64,000 nt of DNA, from positions 124,001 through 188,000 of the forward strand of contig MU129016.1 in assembly GCA_014904985.1 (NCBI GenBank), read 5' to 3'. Under the pieces are notes generated by a model that did not search any database, was not told where the DNA came from, and saw only the letters and a program-made list of their open reading frames with translations. Source of the DNA: Hydnum rufescens UP504 (taxonomy: Eukaryota; Basidiomycota; Agaricomycetes; Cantharellales; Hydnaceae). Below, piece by piece: positions 24,882-37,900 of the stretch (position 1 is the stretch's first letter; each line of letters begins with the position of its first letter). The translations under genes were made by a program, and so were the position numbers.

Positions 24882-25529
24882 TGGTGTCGTTTTACGGCAG
24901 TCGTCTCTATCGTTAACTCGTTGGTTTACAGTGCTGTTTACTGCCGGACACAATTTTCGGTGGTTAGACTCAACGCTTTTAATCAAGAATTTCGACCACT
25001 TTGAGTGTTCAGGACTGGTGCCGCCGGTTGTTCCATATGCCTCCCCCCCCCGTTCTGGCCAGGATCCATCTACTGAGAGGGCACTGTGTAATGGCACCAG
25101 GCTTCGGGGATTGCGGTTATGCAAATTTTTCTGCATCTGTCAGTGAGCGCGCGGTTAGGTTACTGCATTCGCTCCAGCCGGGCGCATCAGGGGGCGGTGC
25201 CGCACCGCCCAGAATATCTTTGGCCAGCGGAGAACTAGTTTCTTAGGGATGTCAACCCCAACCCCAGAGCGATAGCTTAGCTTTTGGAATGTTGTAAAAT
25301 ACTGTAATAATGCAGACTACCCCCCGCCCTCTATGATCATGAAGGACAAGCTGCAAATTCATGTGGTTTATTGATCCTAGTGGGGGCGCACTAGTTGAGA
25401 ATTTTGCCTCCGCCGTCAACTCATTCTACAACTACTCGAGTTTTCTTCTCCACCTTACACCCACCCTCGGTCCCCCCTCCCAAATCTCTCGCGTTTGAAT
25501 CTGCTGTTTGTCCCCTCGTCGTTCTCAGC
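24882..25529. promoter_or_regulatory. divergent promoter region shared by erd2 and the transportin gene
   Basis: 648 bp separate the two start codons on opposite strands. No further gene is credible here. The region just before 25,530 is pyrimidine-rich (TCTCCACCTTACACCC, CTCCCAAATCTCTC), typical upstream of strongly expressed fungal genes. Confidence 0.5.
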
Positions 25530-28500
25530 ATGGCCTGGGTTCCCCAAGAACAGGGCCTCCTCGATATCCTCAGGGTTCTGCGCGAGTCCTCTTCCAATGA
25601 GAACCCAGATGTCCAGAAAGAAATGACCTTGGTGCGCCCCCTCCCCGGCGTCACCTTTTATCGGTCATAGTCCTGATACTCTCCCCCATAGCGTCTCCAA
25701 TCTTTCAACGAGATCCCTGACTATCCTGCCTATCTCGTCCATATAATCAATATGCCCGAGGCCGAAGAACGAATCCGAGCTGTAGCTTGCCTTTTGCTCA
25801 AAAACAACTCCAACCAGACTCTCACCAAATGGCCACCGCATCTCCTGGAATATGTCAAAGCTAATATTCTTCCTGCCTTCAACGATCAATCCGTAGTCGT
25901 TCGGAACGCAGCCGGCCAAGTCGTTGTCGCCATGTTAGATATCCTTGGTCCAGAGCGCTGGCCCGAAGTGTTGCAGCTTCTACTCCAATCGCTTGATTCA
26001 CCATCACTGGATCAACAGCTTGTCCGTTTCTTTCTCTCCCAGCGTGCCGATGACCCACTCCTTACTTTTCCCAAATGTTAGGCCGCCTTCGGTGTGCTTC
26101 GCAAGGCCTGCGAAGATTATCCCAAAAAATTCGACCAGGAAATCGCTGGCACACGGCCACTCGATTACATGATTGTCAAGTTCCTCTCATTAACAGAACA
26201 CCCTTTATCAAAGATGCGCTCCCACGCGCTCCACTGTCTTACCCATTTCGTTGTCATTAACAGCCCTTCTTTCAACGCAAACATCGATAACTTCATTTCC
26301 TGTCTGTTCAAATGTGCATCCGACGAAAACCCTGATGTGCGGCAGACTGTCTGTCAGTCCCTGGTGATGCTCCTTGGCTCGCGCCCTGCCACCCTGCTTC
26401 CTGCAATAAGTGACGTTGCTGGGTTTATGCTCTACTCCACTCAGGACAAGGACGAGAATGTCGCGTTAGAAGCTTGCGAGTTCTGGCTTACATTTGCCGA
26501 AGAGCCTGATCTCGAAGGTCACCTCCGACCTCTGTTACCAAGGCTCGCCCCCGTGCTTTTACAGTGCATGGTGTATTCAGAGGAAGATTTGATGTGGCTC
26601 CAAGGCGACGATGAAAATGATGCCAATGTTCCGGATAAGCCTTCTGATATCAAGCCCAAATTTTATGGAGGAGGGGCCCGGAGTCTTGCACACGATTCCG
26701 ACGATCAGACTGTGCCCTCGATTGGACAGGCTCTGAAATACGGGCAGGACGACCAACTCTACGATGAGGATGACATTGATTTCGATGAGGACGACATGGA
26801 AACCGATTGGAACTTGCGCAAGTGTGCAGCCGCCGCGATCGATGTCCTTGCTGTGCGATTTGGGGCTCAATTGTTGGAGGTCATCTTCCCTCATCTCAAA
26901 GAAAAGCTTTGGAGCGATGATTGGCTACAAAAAGAAAGTGGTATTCTTGCCCTCGGAGCCATGGCGGAAGGTATAATTCTCCCATCTGAGTCTATTGGAC
27001 TACCAATAGCCTTTAGCTAATCCATGACGCACATCAGGATGCGTGGATGCCCTAGAACCACATCTACCGGCTTTGATACCGTTCCTCATTAGCAGTTTGA
27101 ACGACCAGCGAGTGCGTGATTCCTGGCTTCTCATTGGCTTCTCTCTAATCCTGTCCCTGTAGCCCCTTGTGCGGTCTATCGTTTGTTGGACACTTGGACG
27201 ATATGGGAGTTGGTGCACGCAAGCCAATTCAGAGGCACATCGCAATGCCTACTTTGTCCCAGCGATGGAGGGCGTATGTTATTCCGCCATTTAGGGACTG
27301 CAAGACCACTTTCTCACCTATATGTTGATTCCCAGCTCCTTCGAATGGTCCTTGACAATAACAAAACGAGTGCAAGAAGCTGGTTGCAGTGCGTTTTGCC
27401 ACTTTTGAAGAGGACGCAGGCCGGCAACTCGAGCCTTTCCTTGATCCGATTCTGAGGAATCTCGTCTTTGCGTTCGAGAAATATCAGCAGAAGAACCTTT
27501 TGATCTTGTATGATGCCATTGGGACGTTGGCAGATGCTGTCGGAGATGCTCTAGCCAACAAAACCTACGTTGACATTTTAATGCCGCCACTGATTTCACG
27601 CTGGACGAAATTGGATGACGATGACGACGATTTGGTTCCACTTCTCGAGGTATGCGGTGGCCTGATCGCGCGCCTGATGAGATCTTCACAGTTTACACAC
27701 AGTGCTTATCGTCGGTAACCATGGCATGTGCCCAAGGCTTCGCAGAATATGCGCCACCCGTCTTCCAACGCGCCGTTCGGATCGTACACGATCAGTTGGT
27801 CAGGTACTCGGAATGGCGGGCAGCGCCAGAAGATGTGGATGAAGAACCCGACAAGACGTTCCTTATCGTCGCTCTGGACCTTCTAAGCGGTCTCACCCAG
27901 GGTCTCGGGCCCCTCATTGAACAATTGATCGTTGCGAGTAATCCTCCATTGTTGCCTCTCATCGGAGCCTCATTGAAAGTATGCACTTTCCTTCTCGCCT
28001 GTCTGAGATGCAGCCGGGATTTTGCTGACTGGATACTCTGCCTGATGTGCACAGCACCCCCAAGCCCCTGTCCGTCAATCCGCCTATGCACTCATAGGAG
28101 ACCTCGCTATCAGCGTGCCCCATATACTTCGCCCTGCTATGTCTGAATTGATGCCGAGCTGCTTGCTCAAATCACCCCTGAACCAAGACACGAGTTCATC
28201 AGTGCATGCAATAATGCGGCATGGTCAGTAGGAGAGATAGCTCTGCATTTGGGAGACGGTGCGTTGTTTCTCCTACGTCCCTGAATCCTTGACATTGAGT
28301 GTTGAATTATGAAATTTCTGTGCCTTTCTTAGATGTCGAGTTCCAGCGATGGATCCCATCATTGATTGAGAGACTGATTCCAATTCTCATAAGCACGGCT
28401 GCGAAGAGTCCGAAGAGCTTGATGGAGAATGCAGCAGTCACTATAGGTCGACTCGCTCTTGTGCAGCCCACTGTCGTAGCTCCACATTTAAATTTGTTCG

Positions 28501-28979
28501 CACAACAATGGTGCGTGCCCGCCGTCTTGGCTTGATTCCCTTGTATGGCTGCACCCTGATCTCCGCGCGGGGTTGTAGGTGCCAAGCTCTGTGGGAGATC
28601 AAGGATAATGCGGAGAAAGACTCAGCATTTCGCGGGTTCTGCGCTATGATTGAACTTAATCCTGCCGGTATACAGAACGTGCGTTGGGTCCCATGAGGGC
28701 TATTGTCGTCATACTGATTCTTTGTGTTCTTCAGCATTTCCTGTATTTCTGTAACTCTGCCGCGAGGTGGAACACTCCTTCTCCCGAACTCGATGCGAAG
28801 TTTCGTCACGTATGTACACACTGCCTTAAGCCTTTATGACAAAGTTCGACTGATTGTTGGTATCGTACCCCTAGATCTTCGTCGGGTTCAAGCAAATGCT
28901 CGGGCCGCAATGGGAGACGCAAATATCTTCCATGCCGCCTCCGATTTACCAGCGTCTTCATGAGCGCTACAAAGTGTAA
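25530..28979 (+). CDS. kap104: transportin / karyopherin beta-2 (Kap104 type)
   Basis: A nuclear import receptor built of HEAT repeats, carrying PY-NLS RNA-binding cargo through the pore and released by Ran-GTP. Start [20 protein letters not shown] at 25530. Later landmarks: [54 protein letters not shown], the acidic H8 loop [80 protein letters not shown], and the C-terminus [14 protein letters not shown] at 28979. At least ten exons; one intron is about 27,291-27,335. Three apparent one-base slips occur: AAAA at about 27,370, TTTT at about 27,395 and a missing G at about 28,155. Because the flanking protein text is conserved, assembly errors are the simplest reading. Length about 910 residues, normal. 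Confidence 0.93.
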
Positions 28980-29389
28980 TTAACATTCCGAACTTTTTGC
29001 TGTCATTGTGGCCATCATTACTTTGATCTGCACTCATCCACACTTCGCACTGCCGCCTCAATAATGTGCTTCGTTACTGTGTCCCAATTCACGTGTCTTT
29101 GACCGTTGGCGATGTTGTCGCAACACGCCATCCATTTTCTTCAGGTCTTGTTTTTTTTTCTCTTTTTTTTCGCCCTCCTTCCACCCTCCCATCGGACGAT
29201 CATCTGTCTCCAGTAGTATAGCAGTAGTTTTAGGTAGTTAGCAACACTAGTATAGAAACCCCCTCCCCTCCCCAAGAATTTCATTGACTCATCATCATGA
29301 TGTACTCCACAGTCCGCTTTTCCTTTTCTATTTTGACCAAACCCATGCATTCCTCACACACAGAATTTGCTTGCATGCACACGCGCCTT

Positions 29390-31158
29390 ATGATCCTAAT
29401 GACGATATGAAGCGCTCGAGGGAAACTGGTAGACCCTCTGCGGGGATGCCATAATGTTCACTATTCACAAGCTTTCGGGCATGTGTCTCGTTCCCTCAAA
29501 AACGATGAACCTGATAGCTCAATGGAGCCTGATACAGTAAGACCTGGCCCTTTTGGTGAATGTCCAAATTATTCAATGGAGGGATCTAGTGCGAGCATCT
29601 GTAAGAGCATTGACTAAGATACCCTATTCTGACAAGACACGAGGTGACATTTTGTACATGCTTGGTGACAGATACTTGTGCACCACACATGGCACATGGA
29701 TCTGTCGCCATCGCCCATCAAGGGTCTCTACGTTCGATTTCAATTTCATTTGCCAGTTTCCTAGGTTCACACATTCCTCGAATCAAGGCCCAGATTGATG
29801 GGCTTGGGAATGGCAGGTTCGCTTTGCGATTTCGCCTAGCGAAAATTTGCCATTGGCTCCCCTGGGCCACACGATCGGAAGTTTTGACAGGGCGAGGAGA
29901 AGCAGACACCCGAGCATGGTTAAGTAGATTCCACTGATGGCACTGACGGTGAATGAACTTGACGAGGAGGAGGCTCTGGTCATCGATATCGAGGTTCGCG
30001 GTCAAGGTCGGACGGGCGCATTAGGCAGTCGACACCCGCATAGAATGAATGTATGGACTTGGCCTCGAGGCGGGAGGGTTGGTCCCAAACGCCGAATCTC
30101 CACGGAACCCTGACTCTTTCGTCTCTTTCCCAGGGGCCGTGTTGCCTTTCGCAATGTTTCCCTGAACCGAGTCGGATAAACGGTACCAACACCTTCTTTC
30201 ATATAACCTTAGCTGCGGACATTCGGTCGGAGCTTCGGCGAGTATTCTATGAGATACGATTGATTGGCCGCGTTGGGCATGCTGCTCACTGTTGTACAAT
30301 ATATCCGGCGAGCGCTTAGTGGCTTTTGTTCCGAATTTATAGTAATGACCATGACACTCAGGCGAGGCAGTGTGTAATAGTTTTTTGAAGAAATCGATGC
30401 ACGCCTGAGATGCGTAGATTTTCAGAGCCAGATTTCACGCTCGAATAGACTATACGTACTTCTAGCCCTCATCAAGGCCATGGCCGAGCATGGCAGCTCC
30501 CTAAATTGTGTCTCGATCTCGATCTCGTTGATGAATTCCATGAGATTCTGTGGCACCTGTGGGAAATGATGGAGATCGGATAGAGTGAGAGATGGATCGA
30601 GAACTGCATCATCGCTTTTCATTCCCCTCCATTCAGCTTGGTGAAAATGCCGATAACTGACACTGAAGTAAAGCATGCGTCAGTGCATAACAGAAGTTGG
30701 GTCCGACAAGACGCACCAGATCCTATAGGTATAGGGGAAAAGCCTGACTTCATGGATCCAAAAGTGTGAGTCCTATCTTCAGACATGCAGAGCCTTGGTG
30801 GATCCATATCAGTCAAAGTGTCATTCCAGGTGAGGAGACGGGCCAGATGAACTGCGGTTGTTGTGAAAGTGCAGTCCGCGAGGCTTTCAATCAAAGCCCC
30901 CTAACGACCCTGATCTTCTCTCGTCCACTTAACCGCCGGAGTCGTAAGAAACGAAGCCTAAATTTGATGCCTCAATTGTTGTATCCGTGATTCTGTACAT
31001 TCCTTGTTATATACAAAACCTTGCGCAAACGAAACGCACCTCTGTCGGGTCTCTCTTGCTTTTCTCCACGTATAGCAAAGCGTGAAGATAATTCCATCTG
31101 CGAAGTTGGCGACATACCGGTGAGCAAGAAGATATTGGAGTCCCTTGACAGGAACCAT
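29390..31158 (-). CDS. possible uncharacterised gene within the dispersed repeat
   Basis: ATG at 31,158 opens MVPVKGLQYLLAHRYVANFA and DGIIFTLCYTWRKARETRQ, followed by a GTGCGT donor. Downstream minus-strand segments (DPPRLCMSEDRTHTFGSMKS, LSDLHHFPQVPQNLMEFINE, ERQHGPWERDERVRVPWRFG) read like exons. The counterpart at 43.15-43.34 kb keeps a similar LKVRHFTDEAILTLCNTS segment, which suggests that coding sequence was once maintained. I cannot assemble a full frame or name a family. An alternative is a non-autonomous transposon. Confidence 0.25.
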
Positions 31159-31290
31159 TTCTTGGGTTGACTATGGTCAAGAATAGATTTTACCGTCGAT
31201 TGACGAGGGTGAGAGATACGGGGAGAAGAATTTCAGACCGTATATCTGTATACATAGGGGTAAATTGCCATCACAGAAAAGTCGGCAAGC
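29390..31290. repeat. dispersed repeat, long copy
   Basis: Shares recognisable stretches with 42,130-43,330 and 44,110-45,400, for example GCTTGCATGCACA and CGCCTTATGATC near 29,370-29,400, AAACGAAGCCTA near 30,950, and the block at 31,000-31,130. About 0.5 kb in the middle (roughly 30.32-30.85 kb) seems to be missing from the other copies. A possible minus-strand gene lies within it. Confidence 0.65.
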
Positions 31291-31946
31291 TAAACCACTC
31301 TGCGAGTCTGTAAGAAAGTACAGTAGGACTCCTCACTGTAACGCCAGTTATACCACTTTTCGAAAAAAATTGAAATCAGCAGTGCTTTCACCTGCACTGA
31401 AAAATCCCGCGAAGGGGAGATTTCTCTGGATCGGAGCATGTCAAATGCGTGGACGCCATGAATCGAGACGGGGGTTGAAGTCGAGAAAACATTGGAACCA
31501 TGAGGCAGAAGATTCAGTACACAAGGTGGCTCAAAATTCATGGAAATACGCATGGCCAGACGGCTCGTTCGAAAAGCAATTTGAATCACTGTTCACTGAA
31601 GCGGAACGTCGGGTGGTGCCGCTCCCGGCACCGCCACGCGACCTCGAATACACACCCTAGGAACCCACCCACATCTTCAGGGGGATGGCTCTTATTCCTT
31701 TCCCGCCCTCTACGCTGACTGGTGTTGTAGAAGAATGGGACAAGATCCGTGTAGCTGATTCTTACATTCATTGTCCAATCGTGTCGAAAAGCTTACAGAT
31801 GCCCTGCACCTCTCTGCAGGGGCGTTAAATCCCCTTCATGTGGTTTTGAGGCTGATATGCAGACATATAAGGCCTTGTTCTGCTGGTCTTGTTACCCAAG
31901 AGTCTTGATAACTCCCGATTCGACTCCCCCCACCCGCGCACACCCA

Positions 31947-34900
31947 TGGAATCTTTCCTCTACATCGTGAACCATATATTTCCCCTCCGCAGCTCCCTCA
32001 ATCAGGCGATAATCAGGGCGATAATCACGCCCAATCGCTCTGCATAACAATACACAAATATCTGAAGCAATATATCGCTCAGCATGTATCTCCACCACAA
32101 AGGCCACCGTGGAATGCTCTCCTAAAGATGATGGAGAACCTCTGCGATCCTCGACCTGTATCGGAGCGTCAACTGCAACGTTCCATCTCTGTGATGCAAG
32201 CAGGGGGTCCGTTCGACTCTCACTGAATGTCCATGGGAGCAATTCTCAATAATTCTGATCCCTTATTTAGATGTTGTGGCGCTCTTTATTCGTCCTCAGA
32301 ACGCTGGCGTCATACTCCGCCGGCTCGAGAGTGGGGACATCCTTTTCGAGGGCTTTGAAGCGTCGCCCACGGCTGGCGCCGTCATGGGAGCCAAAGGAAA
32401 ATTGCGTTGTTCGTACCCGGGACCTGCCATCACTGTTCCTTCCATCGTGGCCCAGGATCCCGCCTTTCAGAAGGAACTCGCCTTGTTCCTCAGTGATCTG
32501 AATTCAAATGAAATACAGGACGCTCTTGCAACGAACACCAAAGCCGGTTCCATAGTCATCGAACGTCGTGATACGGCCGATCCACGCTACATCACTGAGT
32601 TGCTTACCGGAATCTTACGCGGACTAGGGGACGCCGCAGACGTTACACGCATTCAAAAGCGAGTCGCGGATGATGTCCTGTGGTCCAGTGCACATCTCCC
32701 CTGGCGTCGATCCGCCCTCTGGCTTGTTATTCGTGTGGCTCTCCAGACCTCATTATATAGCGAGAGTCGGCACCACGCTGACTATAAATCATTCATGGTT
32801 TTCCTCATGGGAAACATAACTCTCGACGGCACGATCCATACAGTGCCTAGCGATCTTCTCTTTTGTATGCGCACCAAAGTCAGCCGCCGTCTCCACAAAC
32901 TCGGCCCCACCGCATCTCCTCTGCTGGTTCGACAGGTCCGTGAAATTAATGAGAAGGTTCAAGCCGTTCTCCAAAGGAGGTGGATGTTGGTCCAAGCGAA
33001 ACAAGCGGCGTCCGCACTGTGGGCGCCTGACCAATTGGACGTTCCTGGAGACACGCGCCTTTCCCTTCACAATAGCAGGGCGTACCTGGAGCAAACTATA
33101 AGTGGCACATGGACTACCACTGCCGAAGGCATATTCCATCCTCACGAACACCTCCGAGCCATCGATCCTCGTCATCCAGTATCGGACTATGGCCCTACGC
33201 TGCTTGTCTTAACGGAAGCCGTCAAGACCTACTCCTCGTATGTTGCGTTAGCAGATCTAGAATATTGGATCCAGGAGAACCTCGAGAATTGGGTCCCCAC
33301 AGACGTCCTAAGTGATTGCAATGTGATATCCGCATGCATCGCCGCATACTATGCCTCGGCAAACCGTATATATAATTCCAATCCGGAGGATCAATCGACC
33401 ATGTTCCTTACCCTATTCGAGTTATGGGTTGCACTCGACAAGCTCGCTGTTGCGAACTGCCCCCTTCTCCTGGATTATTCGCCAGAGGTCGCTCCAATGC
33501 TCTTAGAGCCGCTTCTCCTGCGGCGATCCAGATCCTTTGATCGTGTGGCCCGCATACGACAATATTTGCGGGAGAGACATGGTAGAGTGATCAGCGGTTC
33601 CATATTCACTGATACGGTGGATTTAGAGACATTCGCCGTCCGGTATTTTGATGGATCGCCCGAGCTTTCAAAGCTGAAAGCAGACATCGAGGCCGACGCG
33701 AAACGGACCCGCGAAGAGAAGAGGAAAGAGCTCCAATCAAAGAACGCTTTTTATCGGGAGCTTGAAGCGTTAGCCGGTAAGGGACTCTGCAGTCTTAGCT
33801 TTAAATTCCGTTATTCATCGCTTGTTGCAGATCCCCTCGAGCACTGCTATGTCATCACGCCTCGTGGGTATTGTGAGCATGATGATGACTGTTTAAAGTG
33901 CAGTTACGAAAACGAGGCAGAATCCCTTGACATCGTGGTACATGAATGGCCATTGCCGCGAAGAGATTTTCGGGCCAAAGCCGTTATCTTTGAGCTGCGC
34001 AGTCCTCCAGTGTTCCAGGTGTGGAGAACAACAACATACGAGCTCCTCCGCGATATATGCACCCCTCCCAATGTTCAGGTTGAGACGCCTGACCGTCCTC
34101 TGACACTGAGGGAATATTTTGGCCCCCGCAGTCACGTCACATCTGGTTCAATTCGCAAAATCTCTCTTGCCAGTGGGGAAAAGTCATTCGAACGAAGTCA
34201 CTACAACGTGGTGAAGATACCCAGCTCCGAAGAGTTCGTCCTTCTCAATAATGGGCCAAGTTTCAGATTGTATGATGAAGAAAATAAGCATTGGGCCGCC
34301 GATCTTTTTGGGAACTGCAATGTTTCTTCGCGATGCACGATGCAGTTACCCCCAGGACCGTACTCATCTCTCCAATACGCCGTGACTTCAACATCTCATA
34401 CATCTAACGAAGTCCTGGCGAAGCAATCCGAGTGTCCCGCGGATATAAGCTTACACGAATACGCAGCATTCGGCGGTATCCGTGCTGGTCCTCGATTACA
34501 GTGGCTAAATATCTCCCGCGAGATAGCAGCGCAGACCCTCAGCCTCCACCGGGAAGAAGTGCACATTCTTCTGGCACAAGCGGCCTGGCAGATAGGGCCG
34601 CTGTCAGACAAGGGGAATTGGGACCACCACGAAGAGCTGTCTTCCCCAGATTTCGGTATGACTCTACTTCATGTGTTGGGAAAACTGATCAACGATATCG
34701 AAGCCAACTGGTTCGAGCGCGCCTCGGCGAAGACCGCCATTGCGCTCATTGGCCGCCTGTTGGCATCGGCAACAGATCAAAATGTCATCGACCAGGCATA
34801 TATCATATTACGCAAGACTCGGCATGTGGCGTTGCGTTGGTTGGATCAGTTGGGCAAAAAACTGGAGGAAAATGAGGACGAATCTGCGGTGGAGGCCTTG

Positions 34901-37900
34901 CAGATGCGTGTTCTTGAAGTGGCCGCCATATGTCGCGGGACTTACGACGTTGATCCCCTTCACGCACCATTCTTTCTTGAATCTGCGGAGGATGTTTCTG
35001 TTTTCGTCCGATGTGCTATTGTTATTCATCAGAATTCCCCGGCAAATATGGTCGATGCATCACCGGACTTGAAGAGGCTTTGTGCTCGAGATCGGCGACT
35101 TGCATACTCGATGGAGCCATTACTCAGTCGGAGAATCCGAGAAAATCGCGGTGGTTTGGATACGGCCATTGGGGACGCTTGGAAAAGTTACAGGCCAGGT
35201 CCTGGCTGGGAACAGTTCGATAAACCGAATGATCGATGGTGGAGCACTACGACTTCGGCCGGAATCGGGCAAATGTCTCAAGACATTCACTTCAATTTCC
35301 TTGATGGTCAATTGCTAGTCAGTGGCAAGCCGCTTGGACGCTTGCCACGGACCATTTCGCAAGATCCGATATACCGGAGAGTCCTTGGCAAGGTACTTCG
35401 GCCCGTTTTATTGTTCTGTGATTCAAGTTAACGAATGCTCATAGAAAATTCTGCATATTATTCCTTCCGACATGCCGAACATGGAGTATGCCACTCCCAA
35501 TTTGATATTCGGGTGTCACGTACGTTGTCTCTCGGACTCGGTAACAGCAGCAGTCTTATCTACCATGTCCCAGGTACATTTTTCGTTGCGCGACGGTGGA
35601 AATCTCATCTTGCGGACAACTAGCAAGATGAATGATGGGCGACCCATGAGCTGCTCCCGCACCACATCTTTACTGGCGATTTGCCAACGTCGTTGACGGA
35701 TCACTTTGTCCATTGGATCAACATTTCGTCCAGGGAAGTCGAATTACGTCCACTCAGCAGCCCATGGTTGTCTTTAGAGAAGAATTGGCGGATTTACCTT
35801 CCGGAAAACGGTCCATGGACGATGATGGATTCTTCGTCGCGCCTTTTAGTGGATGCTCGGAGTCGAACATTTGGGATGATGTTGAATTCCCTCGCTTCTC
35901 TAGAACGCGCAACAACTTAGTGGTCACGTACAATGCGGCCTTAGAGCTATGCGTGGAATTGCCCCGATTTCGGCTATCTTTTGTCCTTCGGAATGGACAT
36001 CTACACTGCTGCAACTTTCCCGGAATGGTTGTTGACAAAGACCGAATCGTCAGGCACAATGATCGGTCTCCAAAGTCAGTTGGTTTTACGTTCGGAGACT
36101 CAGTTTGCTCGTTCGCGTCGAGTAATCATTCCCCAAGGGGAAGTGAAGTTCTCGCCATCCGATAATCACGTCTCTGTCACCATCGACACTGCGGACCCTA
36201 ACCCCATTCTATATCAAGACTATGAAATTGACACGAATCTCGGGTGCCTGGTCGGGAATGGCACGATGATGAGTCACTACTTCCGAGCATATCTTCATGC
36301 TGTCACTAGCCATTGCCTACCGGATCCTCTTACATTGATCACCGGAACTGAGGAGGCTTTGAACATCCTGCGATCCGCCAGTTGTCGTTCCTTCCAAAGA
36401 CTTGATGCAGCCGAGGTAGAAGTATTGCGCGAGATAACCGCCTTAACACCAGTCAGGACGTGGTATCCGTCCCATTGCAGAGTCATGCAGCAAGTACAAT
36501 GGTCTCAACTTGCGCCGTCGGCACAGCATGACGGTTTCCGCATTGTAGTGAAGAGTATAATAGATCACGCAGAGCAACTCCGGATGTTCTACGACTCCCA
36601 AGACGACCTTACAGTAAAGTGCACCAGTGACATCCACCTCCTTGCTCGTGCTGCTCGCCGTAGTGCGTTTCTTTATTCTCCGGAATTCGCGGGCGACACA
36701 AATTCTCATTACCAGGACAATGTCGACGTTGTCTACGTGTCCCGTGATCTCCCCAAAACTCAGGGAATAGGGAATGAAGCCATCGCTCAGAAGTTTTCCA
36801 AATTGCTGTATCTTCAGCCCTCGCAGATGGAGGTCACTGACCAAATCCTTGAGGTCGCAAAATCTTGGGGGGAGTTAACTGCCGAGGATCCGTCATTGGG
36901 ACTCCGGCCTTCTCAATTCTGGGGAAAGCGCAAACTTGGGACGATTTGGTTGCCTTTATACAACATATGCCGTCGGGGTCCCCTGACCGACATCCGTTTC
37001 CAGTTGGTATTCTCCCTGTCGTCGTTGGCGTACACATCACCGGATACCCGGCCCCTTATTCCAACAATCCTTGCTTTCGCAGTATTCCCAGAGTTCAGGT
37101 CGATTGCGCCCCCTCTGCGGCAGAATTACGACCTCTCCCAAGGATGGGAGCCACAGCCCGAAAGATTAAAGTGTGTCATACTAGCGTCTGCACGCAGGGT
37201 AATGCCATTCGACGAAAGTCCTGAAGCAGAGCTCCCCCCCTATGCAGGGGAGAGGCTGCACCTTCTTGCTCGGCGCAGACTGAGCCGTTACAATGGGCGA
37301 CTCAATAATGACGTTACACACTATACATCTCTTCTCCTCGACCAATGGCCATGTGCGAATCCTAGACCACCACCCATTTGGAGAGGATTGGCTTCAGACT
37401 CCCAACAATCTGATCGAAGAGGTCAGGACACTGTTTACTATTTGGTATAGTAACCTTGAGCTGCGGAATCATTTGGCAGAGGTTCAGAATGTACTGAACG
37501 GACGCCGCAGCAGCCCCGAGGGTTCTGCGGCCTTGCCCCCATACATGTTTACCCCTTGTTCTCATCGCCTTGCATCATCTTCTACTCCGATTACTTACGA
37601 TTACTTGTTCAGTCGCGCTGCACCCTCACTCCGTCCTCCACCAGACCCACTGACCCTCCAAGCATCATCGAGCCCTCTTAATGAATTGGTCTCCAAGTTC
37701 CAATATAGTCCATCCAATCCGTTTCGCCGTCGCTATGGTGAGAAGCTTGCTGCCAGTGTACGGTCATTAATCAGTGATGGCGAATCTGCCCGTTCGCCTC
37801 ACCAACAACCCTACAGCCAAGAAGTTTTGACCCGTTATCGTGACCAGTGTAAAAGGGAATACCTGGACTACTCTCGATTCGGTCCAGGCGTCCCTCTCTC

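Larger units (their letters stand above)
28980..31946. other. 3' flank, dispersed repeat and promoter of the giant gene
   Basis: 28,980-29,390 is the transportin 3' flank, with T-runs at 29,148-29,170. 29,390-31,290 is homologous to 42.1-43.3 and 44.1-45.4 kb. 31,290-31,946 has no gene I can support; frames on both strands there lack recognisable features. Confidence 0.5.

Noticed and set aside
31892..32242. Minus-strand 116-residue frame
   Set aside because: Antisense to the first exons of the giant gene, whose plus-strand text matches its family. It is a shadow.
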